The notes under the pieces: model-generated | What the model was told of the DNA's origin: nothing | What the model saw: the letters and a program-made list of their open reading frames with translations, nothing else | Database searches by the model: none | Made by a program: the position numbers and the translations under genes | Assembly (NCBI RefSeq): GCF_004297105.1 | Contig: NZ_SCVE01000016.1 | Location: 1 to 64,000 of the forward strand | DNA from: Herbiconiux sp. | GTDB lineage: Bacteria > Actinomycetota > Actinomycetes > Actinomycetales > Microbacteriaceae | Direction: 5' to 3' | Length of the DNA: 64,000 bases | In this document: one piece after another, positions 15,083 through 23,314 of the stretch | Layout: every line of letters begins with the position of its first letter | Numbering within the stretch: position 1 is the stretch's first letter

Positions 15083-16212
15083 CTCAGGCCGTGGCGCAAC
15101 TCCTTGGTGAGTGACGCCACGACGGCCCGGAGGCTCCCGCCGTTCTCCTCGGCCACGCGCAGCTGCCGCTGGTAGCTGGCGCCGTGGTCGAGGATGAGGT
15201 TCACCTGATCGAGCTCGGTCGCGCAGCCGAGCCGCTCGGCGACCGGCGCGAGGCGTTCGAGTTCGCCGCGCACCGCATCCGTCACCAGTTGCTCGTCGCC
15301 GCCGGAGTTCAGGATGATCTCGGCCTCCATGCCGTAGCGGGCCGCCCGCCATTTGTTCTCGCGCACGAACCAGGGCTGCATCGTGGGCAGCTCCTCGCCC
15401 GAGTCGAGCCGGCCCGCCATGTCGTCGACCAGGCATTGGATGAGGGCGGCCACCGCCCCGATCTCCTCGGGGCTCGAGAGCCCGTCGCAGGCTCGCATCT
15501 CCACGGTTCCCCACTGCGGCGAGGGGCGGATGTCCCACCGCACCTCGGTGTGGTCGCTGATCACCCCGGTGTGCAGCAGGTCGTCGACGTACTCCTCGTA
15601 GTTCGCCCAGCTGCCGAACTGGTAGGGCAGGCCCGCGGTGGGCAGCTGCTGGAACATCAGCGCGCGGTTGCTGGCGTATCCGGTGTTCACCCCGCCCCAG
15701 AACGGGCTCGAGGCACTGAGCGCCTGAAGATGCGGGTAGTAGTTGAGCAGGGAGTTGACGATCGGCAGGGCCTTCTCGCGGTCGTCGATGCCGACGTGCA
15801 CGTGGATGCCCCAGATCATCATGTTGCGGCCCCACCACTGGGTGCGGTCGATGAGCGTGTGATAGCGCTCCTTGTCGGTGACCGTCTGCTCGAACCACTG
15901 ACCGAACGGGTGTGAACCGGCGCACATCAGCTCGACGTCGAGAGGGTCGGTGATGGCGCGCACCTCGGCCAGTTGCCCTTGGAGGTCGTCGACCGCATCC
16001 GACACCCGGTGGTGCACACCCGTGACGAGCTCGACGGTGTTGCGCAGCAGTTCGCCCGTGATCTTCGGATGCTCGGTGCCGTCGTCGCCCTTCAAGGCAT
16101 CGAGCACATCGCCCGCCACGTTGATCAGGTCACCGGAACTCTGCTCGACCAGCGCGACCTCCCATTCGATGCCGAGAGTGGAGCGTTCGGACGGAGCGAA
16201 GGAGATCTCCAT
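15079..16212 (-). CDS. YbdK-type carboxylate-amine ligase (glutamate-cysteine ligase family 2)
   Basis: A 377-residue GCS2-family protein. It starts with the nucleotide-binding signature TLGIEWEVALV and carries MCAGSHPFGQW, IWGIHVHVGIDD, EVRWDIRPSPQWGTVEMRAC and ENKWRAARYGMEAEI, all conserved in the YbdK group. E. coli YbdK shows weak gamma-glutamylcysteine ligase activity, but the biological role of the family in mycothiol-making actinobacteria is uncertain. GAAAGGCGCC precedes the ATG. It lies alone on the minus strand, divergent from rpsP. Confidence 0.9.
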   Translation of the reverse strand: MEISFAPSERSTLGIEWEVALVEQSSGDLINVAGDVLDALKGDDGTEHPKITGELLRNTVELVTGVHHRVSDAVDDLQGQLAEVRAITDPLDVELMCAGSHPFGQWFEQTVTDKERYHTLIDRTQWWGRNMMIWGIHVHVGIDDREKALPIVNSLLNYYPHLQALSASSPFWGGVNTGYASNRALMFQQLPTAGLPYQFGSWANYEEYVDDLLHTGVISDHTEVRWDIRPSPQWGTVEMRACDGLSSPEEIGAVAALIQCLVDDMAGRLDSGEELPTMQPWFVRENKWRAARYGMEAEIILNSGGDEQLVTDAVRGELERLAPVAERLGCATELDQVNLILDHGASYQRQLRVAEENGGSLRAVVASLTKELRHGLS

Positions 16213-16387
16213 GGGGCGCCTTTCGGGAATTACCGCTTTGCCAGCAATATCTGTCAGAATAGCCAGTCGAGTCCTGCCCCGCCCGACCCTCTAATCAGGC
16301 GACAGGATTCCCTTAGAGCTTTTGCCGAGTGTGCCCCCACGCTCACGGCTGTCAGTTCGCCCATTCAATAGATCACACAGGAGAATT
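16213..16387 (+). promoter_or_regulatory. rpsP promoter and leader region
   Basis: The gap between the divergent ligase gene and rpsP holds TTGCCA (16239-16244) with a TAGAAT-like box CAGAATAG about 15 bases further on, which can act as -35/-10. The leader would then be about 120 bases and ends in CAGGAGAATT, a good Shine-Dalgarno sequence for the rpsP GTG. I see no strong terminator-like hairpin in it. Confidence 0.5.
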
Positions 16388-16858
16388 GTGGCTGTCAAAA
16401 TCCGTCTGAAGCGCCTCGGCAAGATCCGTGCGCCCTACTACCGCATCGTTGTGGCCGACTCGCGCACCAAGCGCGATGGTCGTGTCATCGAGGAGATCGG
16501 TCTGTACCACCCCACCGAGGAGCCCTCGGTCATCAAGGTCGACTCCGACCGCGCGCAGTACTGGCTCTCCGTGGGCGCCCAGCCTACCGAGCAGGTTGCC
16601 GCGCTGCTGAAGCTCACCGGCGACTGGGGCAAGTTCAAGGGCGACAAGAACGCCGTCTCCACCGTCAAGGTGAAGGGCGAGAAGGAAGCCTTCGTCGTCG
16701 ACGAGAAGAAGAAGCCGGTGCTCAAGCCCAAGGCCGAGCCGAAGGCCGCTCCGGTCGAGGCCGAGGCTGCTGCTGACGCCGAGGCTGCTGCCGCGACCGA
16801 CACCGAGGCCAACGAGGCCGCTGTCGAGGCCGTCGAAGACGCCGCGGACAAGGCCTGA
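16388..16858 (+). CDS. rpsP: 30S ribosomal protein S16
   Basis: A 156-residue protein whose first 80 residues are canonical S16 ([20 protein letters not shown], then [13 protein letters not shown] and [15 protein letters not shown]). The rest is an actinobacterial extension that is Lys-rich and then an Ala/Glu/Asp repeat tail. The start is GTG at 16388, supported by CAGGAG four bases upstream and by the family N-terminus. The gene heads rpsP-khpA-rimM; khpA starts two bases after its stop. Confidence 0.98.
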   Translation: MAVKIRLKRLGKIRAPYYRIVVADSRTKRDGRVIEEIGLYHPTEEPSVIKVDSDRAQYWLSVGAQPTEQVAALLKLTGDWGKFKGDKNAVSTVKVKGEKEAFVVDEKKKPVLKPKAEPKAAPVEAEAAADAEAAAATDTEANEAAVEAVEDAADKA

Positions 16859-16860
16859 CC

Positions 16861-17097
16861 TTGCTCGCTCCCGCTCTCGAGCACCTCGTCAAGGGGATCG
16901 TCGACAACCCCACCGAGGTGCGGGTCATCACGAAGAGCTCACCGCGCGGCGAGGTCCTCGAGGTGCGCGTGCACCCCGACGACCTCGGCCGCGTGATCGG
17001 TCGCTCCGGTCGCACCGCGAAAGCGCTGCGCACCCTCGTCACCGCGCTGGCCGATGGCAAGCGCGTTCGTGTAGACGTGGTGGACACCGATTACTGA
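16861..17097 (+). CDS. khpA: KH-domain RNA-binding protein KhpA
   Basis: A 78-residue single type II KH domain with the GxxG-loop motif VIGRSGRTAKALR (residues 43-55). KhpA binds RNA globally and with KhpB/EloR affects cell elongation in Firmicutes; in actinobacteria it is invariably found after rpsP. The TTG start lies two bases after the rpsP stop. Its final codons overlap the proposed ATT start of rimM by eight bases. Confidence 0.95.
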   Translation: MLAPALEHLVKGIVDNPTEVRVITKSSPRGEVLEVRVHPDDLGRVIGRSGRTAKALRTLVTALADGKRVRVDVVDTDY

Positions 17098-17671
17098 GAA
17101 CAACAAGACCCAACTCCGGGTTGGTCGTCTCACCAAGGCCCATGGCCTGAAGGGCGCGATCAAGCTGGAACTGTTCACCGACGACCCGGAACGACGCTTC
17201 GTTCCGGGCGCGGTGTTCACTCTGCAGGTGCCCACGTCGTCGCCGTGGCACGGCAAGACCCTCGAACTCACCGAGCTGCGCTGGTACAACAGCCACCCGG
17301 TGGGCTTCTTCAGGGGCGTCGCCGACCGTGATGCGGCTGAAGGGCTCGTCAAGGCCATCCTCTGGATCGACCTCGACGAGTCGGAGACCTCCTCGGAGGA
17401 AGACGCCTGGTACGACCACCAGCTCGTGGGCCTCAAGGTCGTGCGCGACGGCGTCGAGGTCGGAACGGTGCGTCTCGTCGAGCACCTTCCGGCACAAGAC
17501 CTGCTGCTCGTCAAGACGCCGGCGGGCGAGGTGATGGTGCCGTTCGTGAAGGCAATCGTGCCCTCCGTCGATCTCGCTGCGGGCATCGTCACGGTCACGC
17601 CCCCGGCGGGCCTCTTCGAAGAGCTCCCCGACGACGCCGACGAGCCGCCGGCGGCCGAACCCGCCGAGTAA
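17090..17671 (+). CDS. rimM: Ribosome maturation factor RimM (proposed ATT start)
   Basis: RimM binds S19 and helps 30S head assembly. The conserved N-terminal PRC-like domain starts with RVGRLTKAHGLKGAIKLELF, which can be read only from about 17090: the frame is closed by TAG at 17072, and between there and 17213 there is no ATG, GTG or TTG. The first sensible codon is ATT at 17090 (ATT ACT GAG AAC), overlapping the khpA stop. Initiating at the next standard codon, GTG 17213, would delete 41 residues including the whole conserved motif. The full frame gives 193 residues, a normal length. The C-terminus ends in an acidic tail. An indel error in this assembly is the alternative explanation. 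Confidence 0.85.
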   Translation: MTENNKTQLRVGRLTKAHGLKGAIKLELFTDDPERRFVPGAVFTLQVPTSSPWHGKTLELTELRWYNSHPVGFFRGVADRDAAEGLVKAILWIDLDESETSSEEDAWYDHQLVGLKVVRDGVEVGTVRLVEHLPAQDLLLVKTPAGEVMVPFVKAIVPSVDLAAGIVTVTPPAGLFEELPDDADEPPAAEPAE

Positions 17672-17683
17672 CTACGTAAATAG

Positions 17684-17720
17684 AGAAGACCGACCGCGTA
17701 TATCGGGTCGGTCTTCTTCA
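17684..17720 (+). terminator. Rho-independent terminator after rimM
   Basis: AGAAGACCGACC (17684-17695) pairs perfectly with GGTCGGTCTTCT (17706-17717) and is followed by a T-rich stretch (TCATTTCTAT). It closes the rpsP-khpA-rimM operon and separates it from the following DUF559 gene and trmD. Confidence 0.9.
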
Positions 17721-17752
17721 TTTCTATAGTTGCGCCTTGAACACTGGCGAGC

Positions 17753-18559
17753 ATGCCTCATGCCGTCGAGTTCGTCAGCCGCGTGGGTGGTGTCGCGTCG
17801 GTCGCTTTCCTGAACGGGCGTGGCGTCACCGCCGGCCGCATTGACGCGGCAGTCGAGCGTGGAGAGCTGCTTCGGGTGCGCAAAGGCTGGGTCGCCGTCC
17901 CCGCGGCGCAGAATCTGGCGTCTCCCCACGACCGCCGCATCCCCCTCGGCCGCCCCGAGCGGTTCGGCATCGCGCTCCACCGTTCCCACCGCGCCCCCTT
18001 CCTCGACGAACCCGAGGGCCCGGTCGACTCCTTCGCCTGGGCGCTCCTCCACTCGATCACCTGCCAGACGAAGCCCGACGCGATCGTCACACTCGACTCC
18101 GCTCTGCACCAGAAGCGCATCTCCCGCACCGAACTCGAGTTCCTCGTGGCCGGGCTCCCCGCGAAGTACCGCGCCTACCTGGAGCTCTCAGACGGATCCG
18201 CCGCGTCCGGCCTCGAGACCAAGGCCCGCCTCGGTCTCCGCCGCTTCAACATCCCCTACCGGACCCAGGTGAAGATCGCCGGCGTCGGCTCTGTCGATCT
18301 GGTGGTGGGCGAGCGCCTCGTGGTGGAGACCGATGGCCGCGAATGGCACACCAAGACGGAGGCGTATCTCGAAGACCGCCGCCGAGACCTCGAGCTCGCA
18401 GCTCTCGGCTACGCCGTTCTGCGCCTCAGCTACCTCCAGGTGATGGAGCAATGGGACGCGGTGATCGACGTCATCCGCTCGATGGTCGCCCGCGACGAGC
18501 ACCGCTGGAACCCGAAGCACCTCAAGGCCGGCCTCGGCACCGGTCGCGAGCTGATCTGA
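17753..18559 (+). CDS. DUF559/AbiEi-like protein with PD-(D/E)xK nuclease-type domain
   Basis: A 268-residue protein. The N-terminal 55 residues resemble the winged-helix of AbiEi-type antitoxins (AFLNGRGVTAGRIDAAVERG, then LLRVRKGWVAVP). The C-terminal 100 residues look like DUF559, a Vsr/endonuclease-fold domain: SGLETKARLGLRR, then SVDLVVGERLVVETDGREWH and DRRRDLELAALGYAVLRLSY, with Glu, Asp and Glu-x-Asp at the positions of a PD-(D/E)xK site. Such proteins are frequent, mobile and of unproven function in Microbacteriaceae. No AbiEii toxin follows. It sits between rimM and trmD, normally adjacent genes, behind its own terminator, so it is probably an insertion. Confidence 0.8.
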   Translation: MPHAVEFVSRVGGVASVAFLNGRGVTAGRIDAAVERGELLRVRKGWVAVPAAQNLASPHDRRIPLGRPERFGIALHRSHRAPFLDEPEGPVDSFAWALLHSITCQTKPDAIVTLDSALHQKRISRTELEFLVAGLPAKYRAYLELSDGSAASGLETKARLGLRRFNIPYRTQVKIAGVGSVDLVVGERLVVETDGREWHTKTEAYLEDRRRDLELAALGYAVLRLSYLQVMEQWDAVIDVIRSMVARDEHRWNPKHLKAGLGTGRELI

Positions 18560-18587
18560 CGGGTCGCGCCGCCGTTAGGCTTTGGGG

Positions 18588-19352
18588 ATGCGCATCGACG
18601 TCGTCACGATCTTCCCCGAGTTCTTCGACGTGCTCGACATCTCGCTTCTCGGCAAGGCCCGCCAGACCGGACTGCTCGATGTGCGCGCCCACAGCTTGCG
18701 CGAGTTCACCCACGACCGGCACCGAACGGTCGATGACACCCCCTATGGTGGCGGCGCCGGCATGGTGATGAAACCGGAACCCTGGGGCGAGGCGCTCGAC
18801 GCGATCCTCGGCGAGGGGCCGGGGGTTCCGGATGCGGGCGACTCCGCCGCTCCCGCAGCACCCGAGCTCGCGGCATCCGGAGACCCGGCCGCCCCCCTCG
18901 TGATCTTCCCGTCGCCCGCCGGCACCGTCTTCACGCAGGCCATGGCCCGTGAACTGGCGCAGCGCGAGCACCTGGTGTTCGGCTGCGGCCGCTACGAGGG
19001 CATCGATCAGCGCGTCTTCGACCACACCGCGACTCGCGCCGAGGTGCGGCTCGTCAGCATCGGCGACTACGTGCTGAACGGGGGAGAGGTCGCGGTGATG
19101 GCCATGATCGAGGCGATCGGCCGCCTCATCCCGGGCGTCGTGGGCAACCCCGAGAGCCTCGTCGAAGAATCGCACGAAGACGGCCTGCTGGAGTACCCGA
19201 GCTACACCAAGCCCTCGACCTGGCGCGGTCTTGAGGTGCCTCCGGTGCTGCTCAGCGGCAATCACAAGGCCATCGAGACCTGGCGCCGCGAGCAGCAGCT
19301 CGAGCGTACGCGGCGTGTACGCCCCGACCTGCTGCCGCCCGACGCCGGGTAG
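18588..19352 (+). CDS. trmD: tRNA (guanine-N1-)-methyltransferase TrmD
   Basis: A 254-residue SPOUT methyltransferase that makes m1G37 in tRNAs reading CNN codons and so prevents +1 frameshifting. It shows [12 protein letters not shown] at the N-terminus, [10 protein letters not shown], the knot motifs [12 protein letters not shown] and [11 protein letters not shown], and the C-terminal [20 protein letters not shown]. Residues 78-105 are an Ala/Pro-rich insertion. The ATG at 18588 is six bases after TAGGCT (18576-18581), a leaderless promoter; this decides the start over a TTG two codons upstream. Confidence 0.97.
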   Translation: MRIDVVTIFPEFFDVLDISLLGKARQTGLLDVRAHSLREFTHDRHRTVDDTPYGGGAGMVMKPEPWGEALDAILGEGPGVPDAGDSAAPAAPELAASGDPAAPLVIFPSPAGTVFTQAMARELAQREHLVFGCGRYEGIDQRVFDHTATRAEVRLVSIGDYVLNGGEVAVMAMIEAIGRLIPGVVGNPESLVEESHEDGLLEYPSYTKPSTWRGLEVPPVLLSGNHKAIETWRREQQLERTRRVRPDLLPPDAG

Positions 19353-19361
19353 TGCGGGGGT

Positions 19362-20129
19362 TCAGCGCCGCGCGGTGAGTACCAGCGGGCCGTCATCCGT
19401 GATGGCCACGGTGTGCTCCATGTGCGCGCCGTTCGAGCCATCCGCCGAGCGGAGCGTCCAGCCGTCCTTGTCGGTGTAGATCTTGTCGGTGGTCTCGAGG
19501 AACCACGGCTCGATCGCGATCACGAGTCCCGCGCGCAGGGGCAGTCCGCGCCCCGCGCGCCCTTGGTTGGGCACGTGCGGGTCGCCGTGCATCGTGCGGC
19601 CCACGCCGTGTCCACCGAAGTCGGTGTTCACGCCGTAGCCCGCGGCGGTGGCCACGGCGCCGATGGCGGCCGAGATGTCGCCCAGCCGGTTGCCCGGCCG
19701 GGCGGCCGCGATTCCGGCGGCCAGGGCATCCGTCGTCACCTGGATGAGCCGGGTGTCTTCCGCGCGAGCTGTGCCCACCTGCACCGTGATCGCCGAATCG
19801 GCCACCCAGCCGTCGACCGATGCCGCGAAGTCGAGGCTCACCACGTCTCCGTCGCGCAGGGCGTAGTCGTGGGGGAGGCCGTGCAGCACGGCGTCGTTGA
19901 CGCTCGTGCAGAGCACCTTGCCGAACGGGGAGGCGCCGAACGACGGGTGGTAGTCGATGTAGCACGACTCGGCGCCGCGCGCGCGGATCATGTCGTGCGC
20001 GATCTTGTCGAGCTTCAGCAGGTTGACACCGACGGCGGCCTGCTTCGCGAGCTCGGAGAGCACCTCGCCCACGAACACGCCGGCGGGCCGCATCTGCTCG
20101 ATTTCAGCGGGGGTCTTGAGCTCGATCAT
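19362..20129 (-). CDS. map: Type I methionine aminopeptidase
   Basis: A 255-residue MetAP that removes the initiator Met. The five metal ligands are recognisable in LDFAA, VADSAIT, GGHGVGR, AIEPW and HMEHTVAI. The N-terminus MIELKTPAEIEQMRPAGVFV is typical. GGAAGGACCAAG precedes the ATG. It is on the strand opposite to its neighbours, convergent with trmD (nine-base gap) and divergent from a small membrane protein gene. Confidence 0.97.
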   Translation of the reverse strand: MIELKTPAEIEQMRPAGVFVGEVLSELAKQAAVGVNLLKLDKIAHDMIRARGAESCYIDYHPSFGASPFGKVLCTSVNDAVLHGLPHDYALRDGDVVSLDFAASVDGWVADSAITVQVGTARAEDTRLIQVTTDALAAGIAAARPGNRLGDISAAIGAVATAAGYGVNTDFGGHGVGRTMHGDPHVPNQGRAGRGLPLRAGLVIAIEPWFLETTDKIYTDKDGWTLRSADGSNGAHMEHTVAITDDGPLVLTARR

Positions 20130-20232
20130 CTTGGTCCTTCCGATGGGGCGACGGATGCGCGCAAAGCACCCATGAAGACCCTACCCACCTGAGTCTCAGC
20201 GAACATGCGGAGAGCCTGCATAGTCTGGTCGG

Positions 20233-20730
20233 GTGCTGATCCGCAAGGCGTTCTTCTACTGGCAGTTCCCCGCTGCAGTGATCCTGCCCGCCTGGATTCT
20301 CATCGGCTGGGGTATCTTCTCGGCAACCGGATGGCAGATCATCGGCCTCATCGTCGGCGTCATGATGCTCACGGTCGCCATGCTCGCCACGGCCGGACTC
20401 ATCTTCGCCCGCAAAGACGTGCGCGCCGAGAAGGCCGTCTCGTGGCTCGACGTCGGCCTGCTGACCGTGCTGCACGGTCTCATCATCGCCGTCGGGTTCT
20501 TCACCCCCGCCACGGCGCTGCTCGGCACCCTCGCGGTGGTGGCGGTCATCGCCCTGTTCTGGTCGGGCATCATCCAGCTCGTGGTCGAGACGCGCAAGCG
20601 GGTGAAGGCGGCGCTCGCCGGGTACGAGGAGCAGGTGCGCCGCGTGCAGAGCCCTCTTCAGTCACCCCGCGTCGACGGCGAATACATCGTCATCCAGACG
20701 AGCGACCGCACCGCGCCACCGCGCCTCTGA
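20233..20730 (+). CDS. Small four-helix membrane protein of unknown function
   Basis: A 165-residue protein with about four hydrophobic segments (AAVILPAWILIGWGIFSA, IIGLIVGVMMLTVAMLATAG, VGLLTVLHGLIIAVGFF, LLGTLAVVAVIALFWSGI), then a basic amphipathic stretch and a short cytoplasmic tail. I do not recognise a family with confidence. It has a leaderless start: TAGTCT (20221-20226), six bases, GTG. A strong hairpin follows the gene. Confidence 0.8.
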   Translation: MLIRKAFFYWQFPAAVILPAWILIGWGIFSATGWQIIGLIVGVMMLTVAMLATAGLIFARKDVRAEKAVSWLDVGLLTVLHGLIIAVGFFTPATALLGTLAVVAVIALFWSGIIQLVVETRKRVKAALAGYEEQVRRVQSPLQSPRVDGEYIVIQTSDRTAPPRL

Positions 20731-20743
20731 GGCACTGCCCGAG

Positions 20744-20774
20744 GGCGCATCCTGCGTCTTTGCGAGGATGCGCC
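20744..20774 (+). terminator. Hairpin between the membrane protein gene and rplS
   Basis: GGCGCATCCT (20744-20753) pairs perfectly with AGGATGCGCC (20765-20774) around an 11-base loop. There is no T tract. It probably ends the upstream transcript just before the rplS promoter. Confidence 0.6.
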
Positions 20775-20907
20775 GATCTATGGCACAATTGACCCTTGTG
20801 CCACGGCCCGGCTCTGCCACAGGGGAGCCAGCAATCATCCGGCACATCATCTACCGACTTCAAAGCCGTGCTCGACCTGTGAGCGGGCGCAGATTGCGAA
20901 CTACACA
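20775..20907 (+). promoter_or_regulatory. rplS promoter and leader
   Basis: CACAAT at 20784-20789 is a plausible -10, giving a leader of about 110 bases before rplS. The leader holds a small hairpin, GGCTC (20810-20814) with GAGCC (20825-20829), and no clear Shine-Dalgarno sequence before the rplS ATG. Autogenous control of L19 is known in other phyla, but I cannot match this leader to a described motif. Confidence 0.45.
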
Positions 20908-21255
20908 ATGCATATCCTCGACAACGTCGATGCGGCCTCGCTCCGCAGCGACATCCCCGATTTCCGCGCCGGCGACACCGTCAAGGTGCACGTGAACATC
21001 ATCGAGGGTACGCGCTCGCGTATCCAGATCTTCCAGGGCGTCGTCATCGCCCGAAAGAACGAGGGCGTTCGCGAGAGCTTCACCGTTCGCAAGGTCAGCT
21101 TCCAGGTGGGCGTCGAGCGTACGTTCCCCGTGCACTCCCCGGTGATCGACCACATCGAGGTCGTCACCCGCGGTGACGTGCGCCGGGCGAAGCTCTACTA
21201 CCTCCGCAACCTGCGTGGCAAGAAGGCCAAGATCAAAGAGAAGCGCGACTCGTAG
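20908..21255 (+). CDS. rplS: 50S ribosomal protein L19
   Basis: A 115-residue L19, located at the 30S-50S interface. The sequence is canonical throughout: [64 protein letters not shown] and the basic C-terminal [17 protein letters not shown]. The start is fixed by family conservation; it lacks a Shine-Dalgarno sequence although it is not leaderless, which is unusual for a ribosomal protein gene. Confidence 0.98.
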   Translation: MHILDNVDAASLRSDIPDFRAGDTVKVHVNIIEGTRSRIQIFQGVVIARKNEGVRESFTVRKVSFQVGVERTFPVHSPVIDHIEVVTRGDVRRAKLYYLRNLRGKKAKIKEKRDS

Positions 21256-21301
21256 TCTTCGCTTCGAATTCGCTCCACGCCGAGCGTGATTTGAAAGCTA
21301 T

Positions 21302-21340
21302 CCTGAGCTCCCGACCATTACAGTGGTTCGGGAGCTCAGG
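21302..21340 (+). promoter_or_regulatory. Stem-loop covering the lepB ribosome binding region
   Basis: CCTGAGCTCCCGA (21302-21314) pairs perfectly with TCGGGAGCTCAGG (21328-21340). The right arm contains GGGAG and AGG, the only Shine-Dalgarno-like bases before the lepB ATG at 21348, so folding would hide them. With no T tract it is a poor terminator; it may attenuate rplS readthrough or limit LepB translation. Confidence 0.6.
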
Positions 21341-21347
21341 CGGTTAA

Positions 21348-22274
21348 ATGACAGAAACATCCGTGCCATCGCACGACAGCAGCGACACGGGCGGCACCGC
21401 CGATCGGCGTTCGAAGCGGCAACGCAGCGCGTGGCTGTTCGTGCGCGACCTGCTCATCATCTTCGTGATCGCGCTGGTCGCATCCGTGCTCATCAAGACG
21501 TTCTTGGTGCGGTCGTTCTACATCCCGTCGAGTTCGATGGAGAACACGCTGCAGATCAACGACCGCATCCTCGTGAACCAGCTGGAACCGAACGTCATCC
21601 CGATCACCCGGGGCGACGTCGTCGTGTTCAAAGACCCGGGTGGCTGGCTGCCCGCGGTGGCCCAGCCCACGAAGAACCCGGTCGTCGCGGCCCTCGACTG
21701 GGCGCTGCAAGGTGTGGGCCTCGCGCCGGATGATGCCAACGACCACCTCATCAAGCGCGTCATCGGGCTGCCGGGCGACCACGTGGTGTGCTGCAACGCC
21801 CTGGGGCAGATGTCGGTCAACGGCGTACCACTCGACGAAGCGGAGTATCTGAAGCTCCCCGACGGCGTCACCGCCGTCTCCCAGGAGGCCTTCGACGTCA
21901 CCGTGCCGGCGAACTCGCTGTGGGTGATGGGCGACAACCGCTACAACTCCGCCGACTCGCGTTTCAACCAGGAGAAGCCCGGAAAGGGCTTCGTTCCCAT
22001 CGGCAACGTGGTGGGGCGCGCCGTTCTGGTGACCTGGCCCATCGACCACTGGGCCTGGCTCGACGACTACGGAGACGTGTTCAGCGGGATTCCGGATGCG
22101 GCACCCGCGGCCGAGGGTGCTGCCGCGTCTGTGGCCCCGCCCGCCTCGTCGTCCGCATCCGGCTCGGCCGACGGCGACGGCGACAGCGACAGCGACGGCG
22201 TCGATCTGGTCGCCGAGGCCGCGCGTGAGGCCGTGTCGGCACCCACGCTCGACTCCCTCGGCAGCACCCGATGA
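21348..22274 (+). CDS. lepB: Signal peptidase I
   Basis: A 308-residue membrane-anchored signal peptidase that cleaves Sec and Tat signal peptides outside the membrane. One N-terminal transmembrane segment (about 32-52: LLIIFVIALVASVLIKTFLV) precedes box B with the catalytic Ser in SSSMENTL (about 62-68), the catalytic Lys in IKRVIGLPGDHV, and box E GDNRYNSADSR. The C-terminal 70 residues are an unusual low-complexity tail rich in Ala, Ser, Asp and Gly that would lie outside the membrane. It overlaps rnhB by four bases (ATGA). Confidence 0.96.
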   Translation: MTETSVPSHDSSDTGGTADRRSKRQRSAWLFVRDLLIIFVIALVASVLIKTFLVRSFYIPSSSMENTLQINDRILVNQLEPNVIPITRGDVVVFKDPGGWLPAVAQPTKNPVVAALDWALQGVGLAPDDANDHLIKRVIGLPGDHVVCCNALGQMSVNGVPLDEAEYLKLPDGVTAVSQEAFDVTVPANSLWVMGDNRYNSADSRFNQEKPGKGFVPIGNVVGRAVLVTWPIDHWAWLDDYGDVFSGIPDAAPAAEGAAASVAPPASSSASGSADGDGDSDSDGVDLVAEAAREAVSAPTLDSLGSTR

Positions 22275-22978
22275 CCCCTGTCGCCGATCCCACGCTCGAC
22301 CTCGAACGAAAGATCGCGGGCGTGGGGCGCGGCCGGCGGCCCAATGGCCACAGCGGCATGGTGATCGGCTGTGACGAGGTGGGCCGTGGCGCGCTCGCGG
22401 GCCCTGTGGCGGTCGGTCTCTGCGTGATCGACGTGCGGGCCGCGCGGGAGGTGCCCCGAGGTCTGCGTGACTCGAAGATGCTGTCGGAGCCGCGGCGCGA
22501 GGAGCTCGCTCCCGTGGCCATGTCATGGGGGCTCGCGCACGCCGTGGGCTACGCCTCGGCGCAGGAGATCGATGAGAAGGGCATCAGCGTGTGCCTCGGC
22601 CTCGCGGGCAAGCGGGCACTGGCCGAGCTGCACTCGGCGGGGGTCGATGTCATGGCGGCCACGATCATCCTCGACGGGCACTTCGACTGGCTGTCGCCCG
22701 TGCTCAGCACCCCGCTGTCGATCCGCACCCAGGTGAAGGCCGACCGCGACTGCGCGTCGGTGGCGGCCGCATCCGTCATCTCGAAGGTGGCGCGCGACCG
22801 CATGATGATCGATCACGACTCCGATTTCCAGGGCTACGGCTGGGCGCGCAACAAGGGCTACGCGAGCGAGGAGCACCGCGACGCCATCCTGTCCCTCGGT
22901 GCGACGGAGCTGCACCGGCACACCTGGTTGTCGAAGCTCTTGGGCTCTGCCGAACTGCCGCTCGAGTTCACGGCCTAG
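22271..22978 (+). CDS. rnhB: Ribonuclease HII
   Basis: A 235-residue RNase HII that removes RNA from RNA/DNA hybrids and single ribonucleotides from DNA. The active-site motif GCDEVGRGALAGPV supplies the first two acidic residues (Asp, Glu); LRDSKML and the Asp-containing DRDCASVAAASVISKV follow. An N-terminal extension of about 30 basic/Gly-rich residues precedes the domain. It is translationally coupled to lepB through ATGA. Confidence 0.96.
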   Translation: MTPVADPTLDLERKIAGVGRGRRPNGHSGMVIGCDEVGRGALAGPVAVGLCVIDVRAAREVPRGLRDSKMLSEPRREELAPVAMSWGLAHAVGYASAQEIDEKGISVCLGLAGKRALAELHSAGVDVMAATIILDGHFDWLSPVLSTPLSIRTQVKADRDCASVAAASVISKVARDRMMIDHDSDFQGYGWARNKGYASEEHRDAILSLGATELHRHTWLSKLLGSAELPLEFTA

Positions 22979-22990
22979 ACTGGTCGCACG

Positions 22991-23314
22991 ATGGACGAGG
23001 ACGAATTCGAAGACTACGACCGCGAGGTCGAGCTGGCTCTGTACCGCGAGTACCGCGATGTCGTCTCGCAGTTCAAGTACGTGATCGAGACGGAGCGCCG
23101 GTTCTACCTCGCGAATGAGGTCGAGCTCGCGCGACGCGACACGGAGCACGATTTCTACTTCGAACTCACCATGAACGACGTGTGGGTGTGGGACGTGTAC
23201 CGTTCCGACCGCTTCGTGAAGTCGGTTCGGGTGCTCACGTTCAAAGACGTGAACGTCGAGGAGCTCTCGAGCAAAGACTTCGAGCTGCCCAAGGAACTCG
23301 CGCTCGACGAGTAG
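22991..23314 (+). CDS. DUF2469 domain-containing protein
   Basis: A 107-residue acidic protein of a family found in nearly all actinobacteria between rnhB and yraN, with no known function. Recognisable stretches are EDYDREVELALYREYRDVVS, FKYVIETERRFYLANEV and FYFELTMNDVWVWDVYR. It may start independently: TAGACT (22976-22981) lies nine bases before the ATG, giving a leader of two or three bases. Confidence 0.93.
   Translation: MDEDEFEDYDREVELALYREYRDVVSQFKYVIETERRFYLANEVELARRDTEHDFYFELTMNDVWVWDVYRSDRFVKSVRVLTFKDVNVEELSSKDFELPKELALDE

Noticed and set aside
17213..17671. rimM starting at GTG 17213
   Set aside because: This would remove the conserved VGRLTKAHGLKG region, which is intact and in frame upstream.
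20768..20995. 75-codon open frame across the rplS leader and start
   Set aside because: It is out of frame with rplS, covers a hairpin and promoter, and has no family resemblance.
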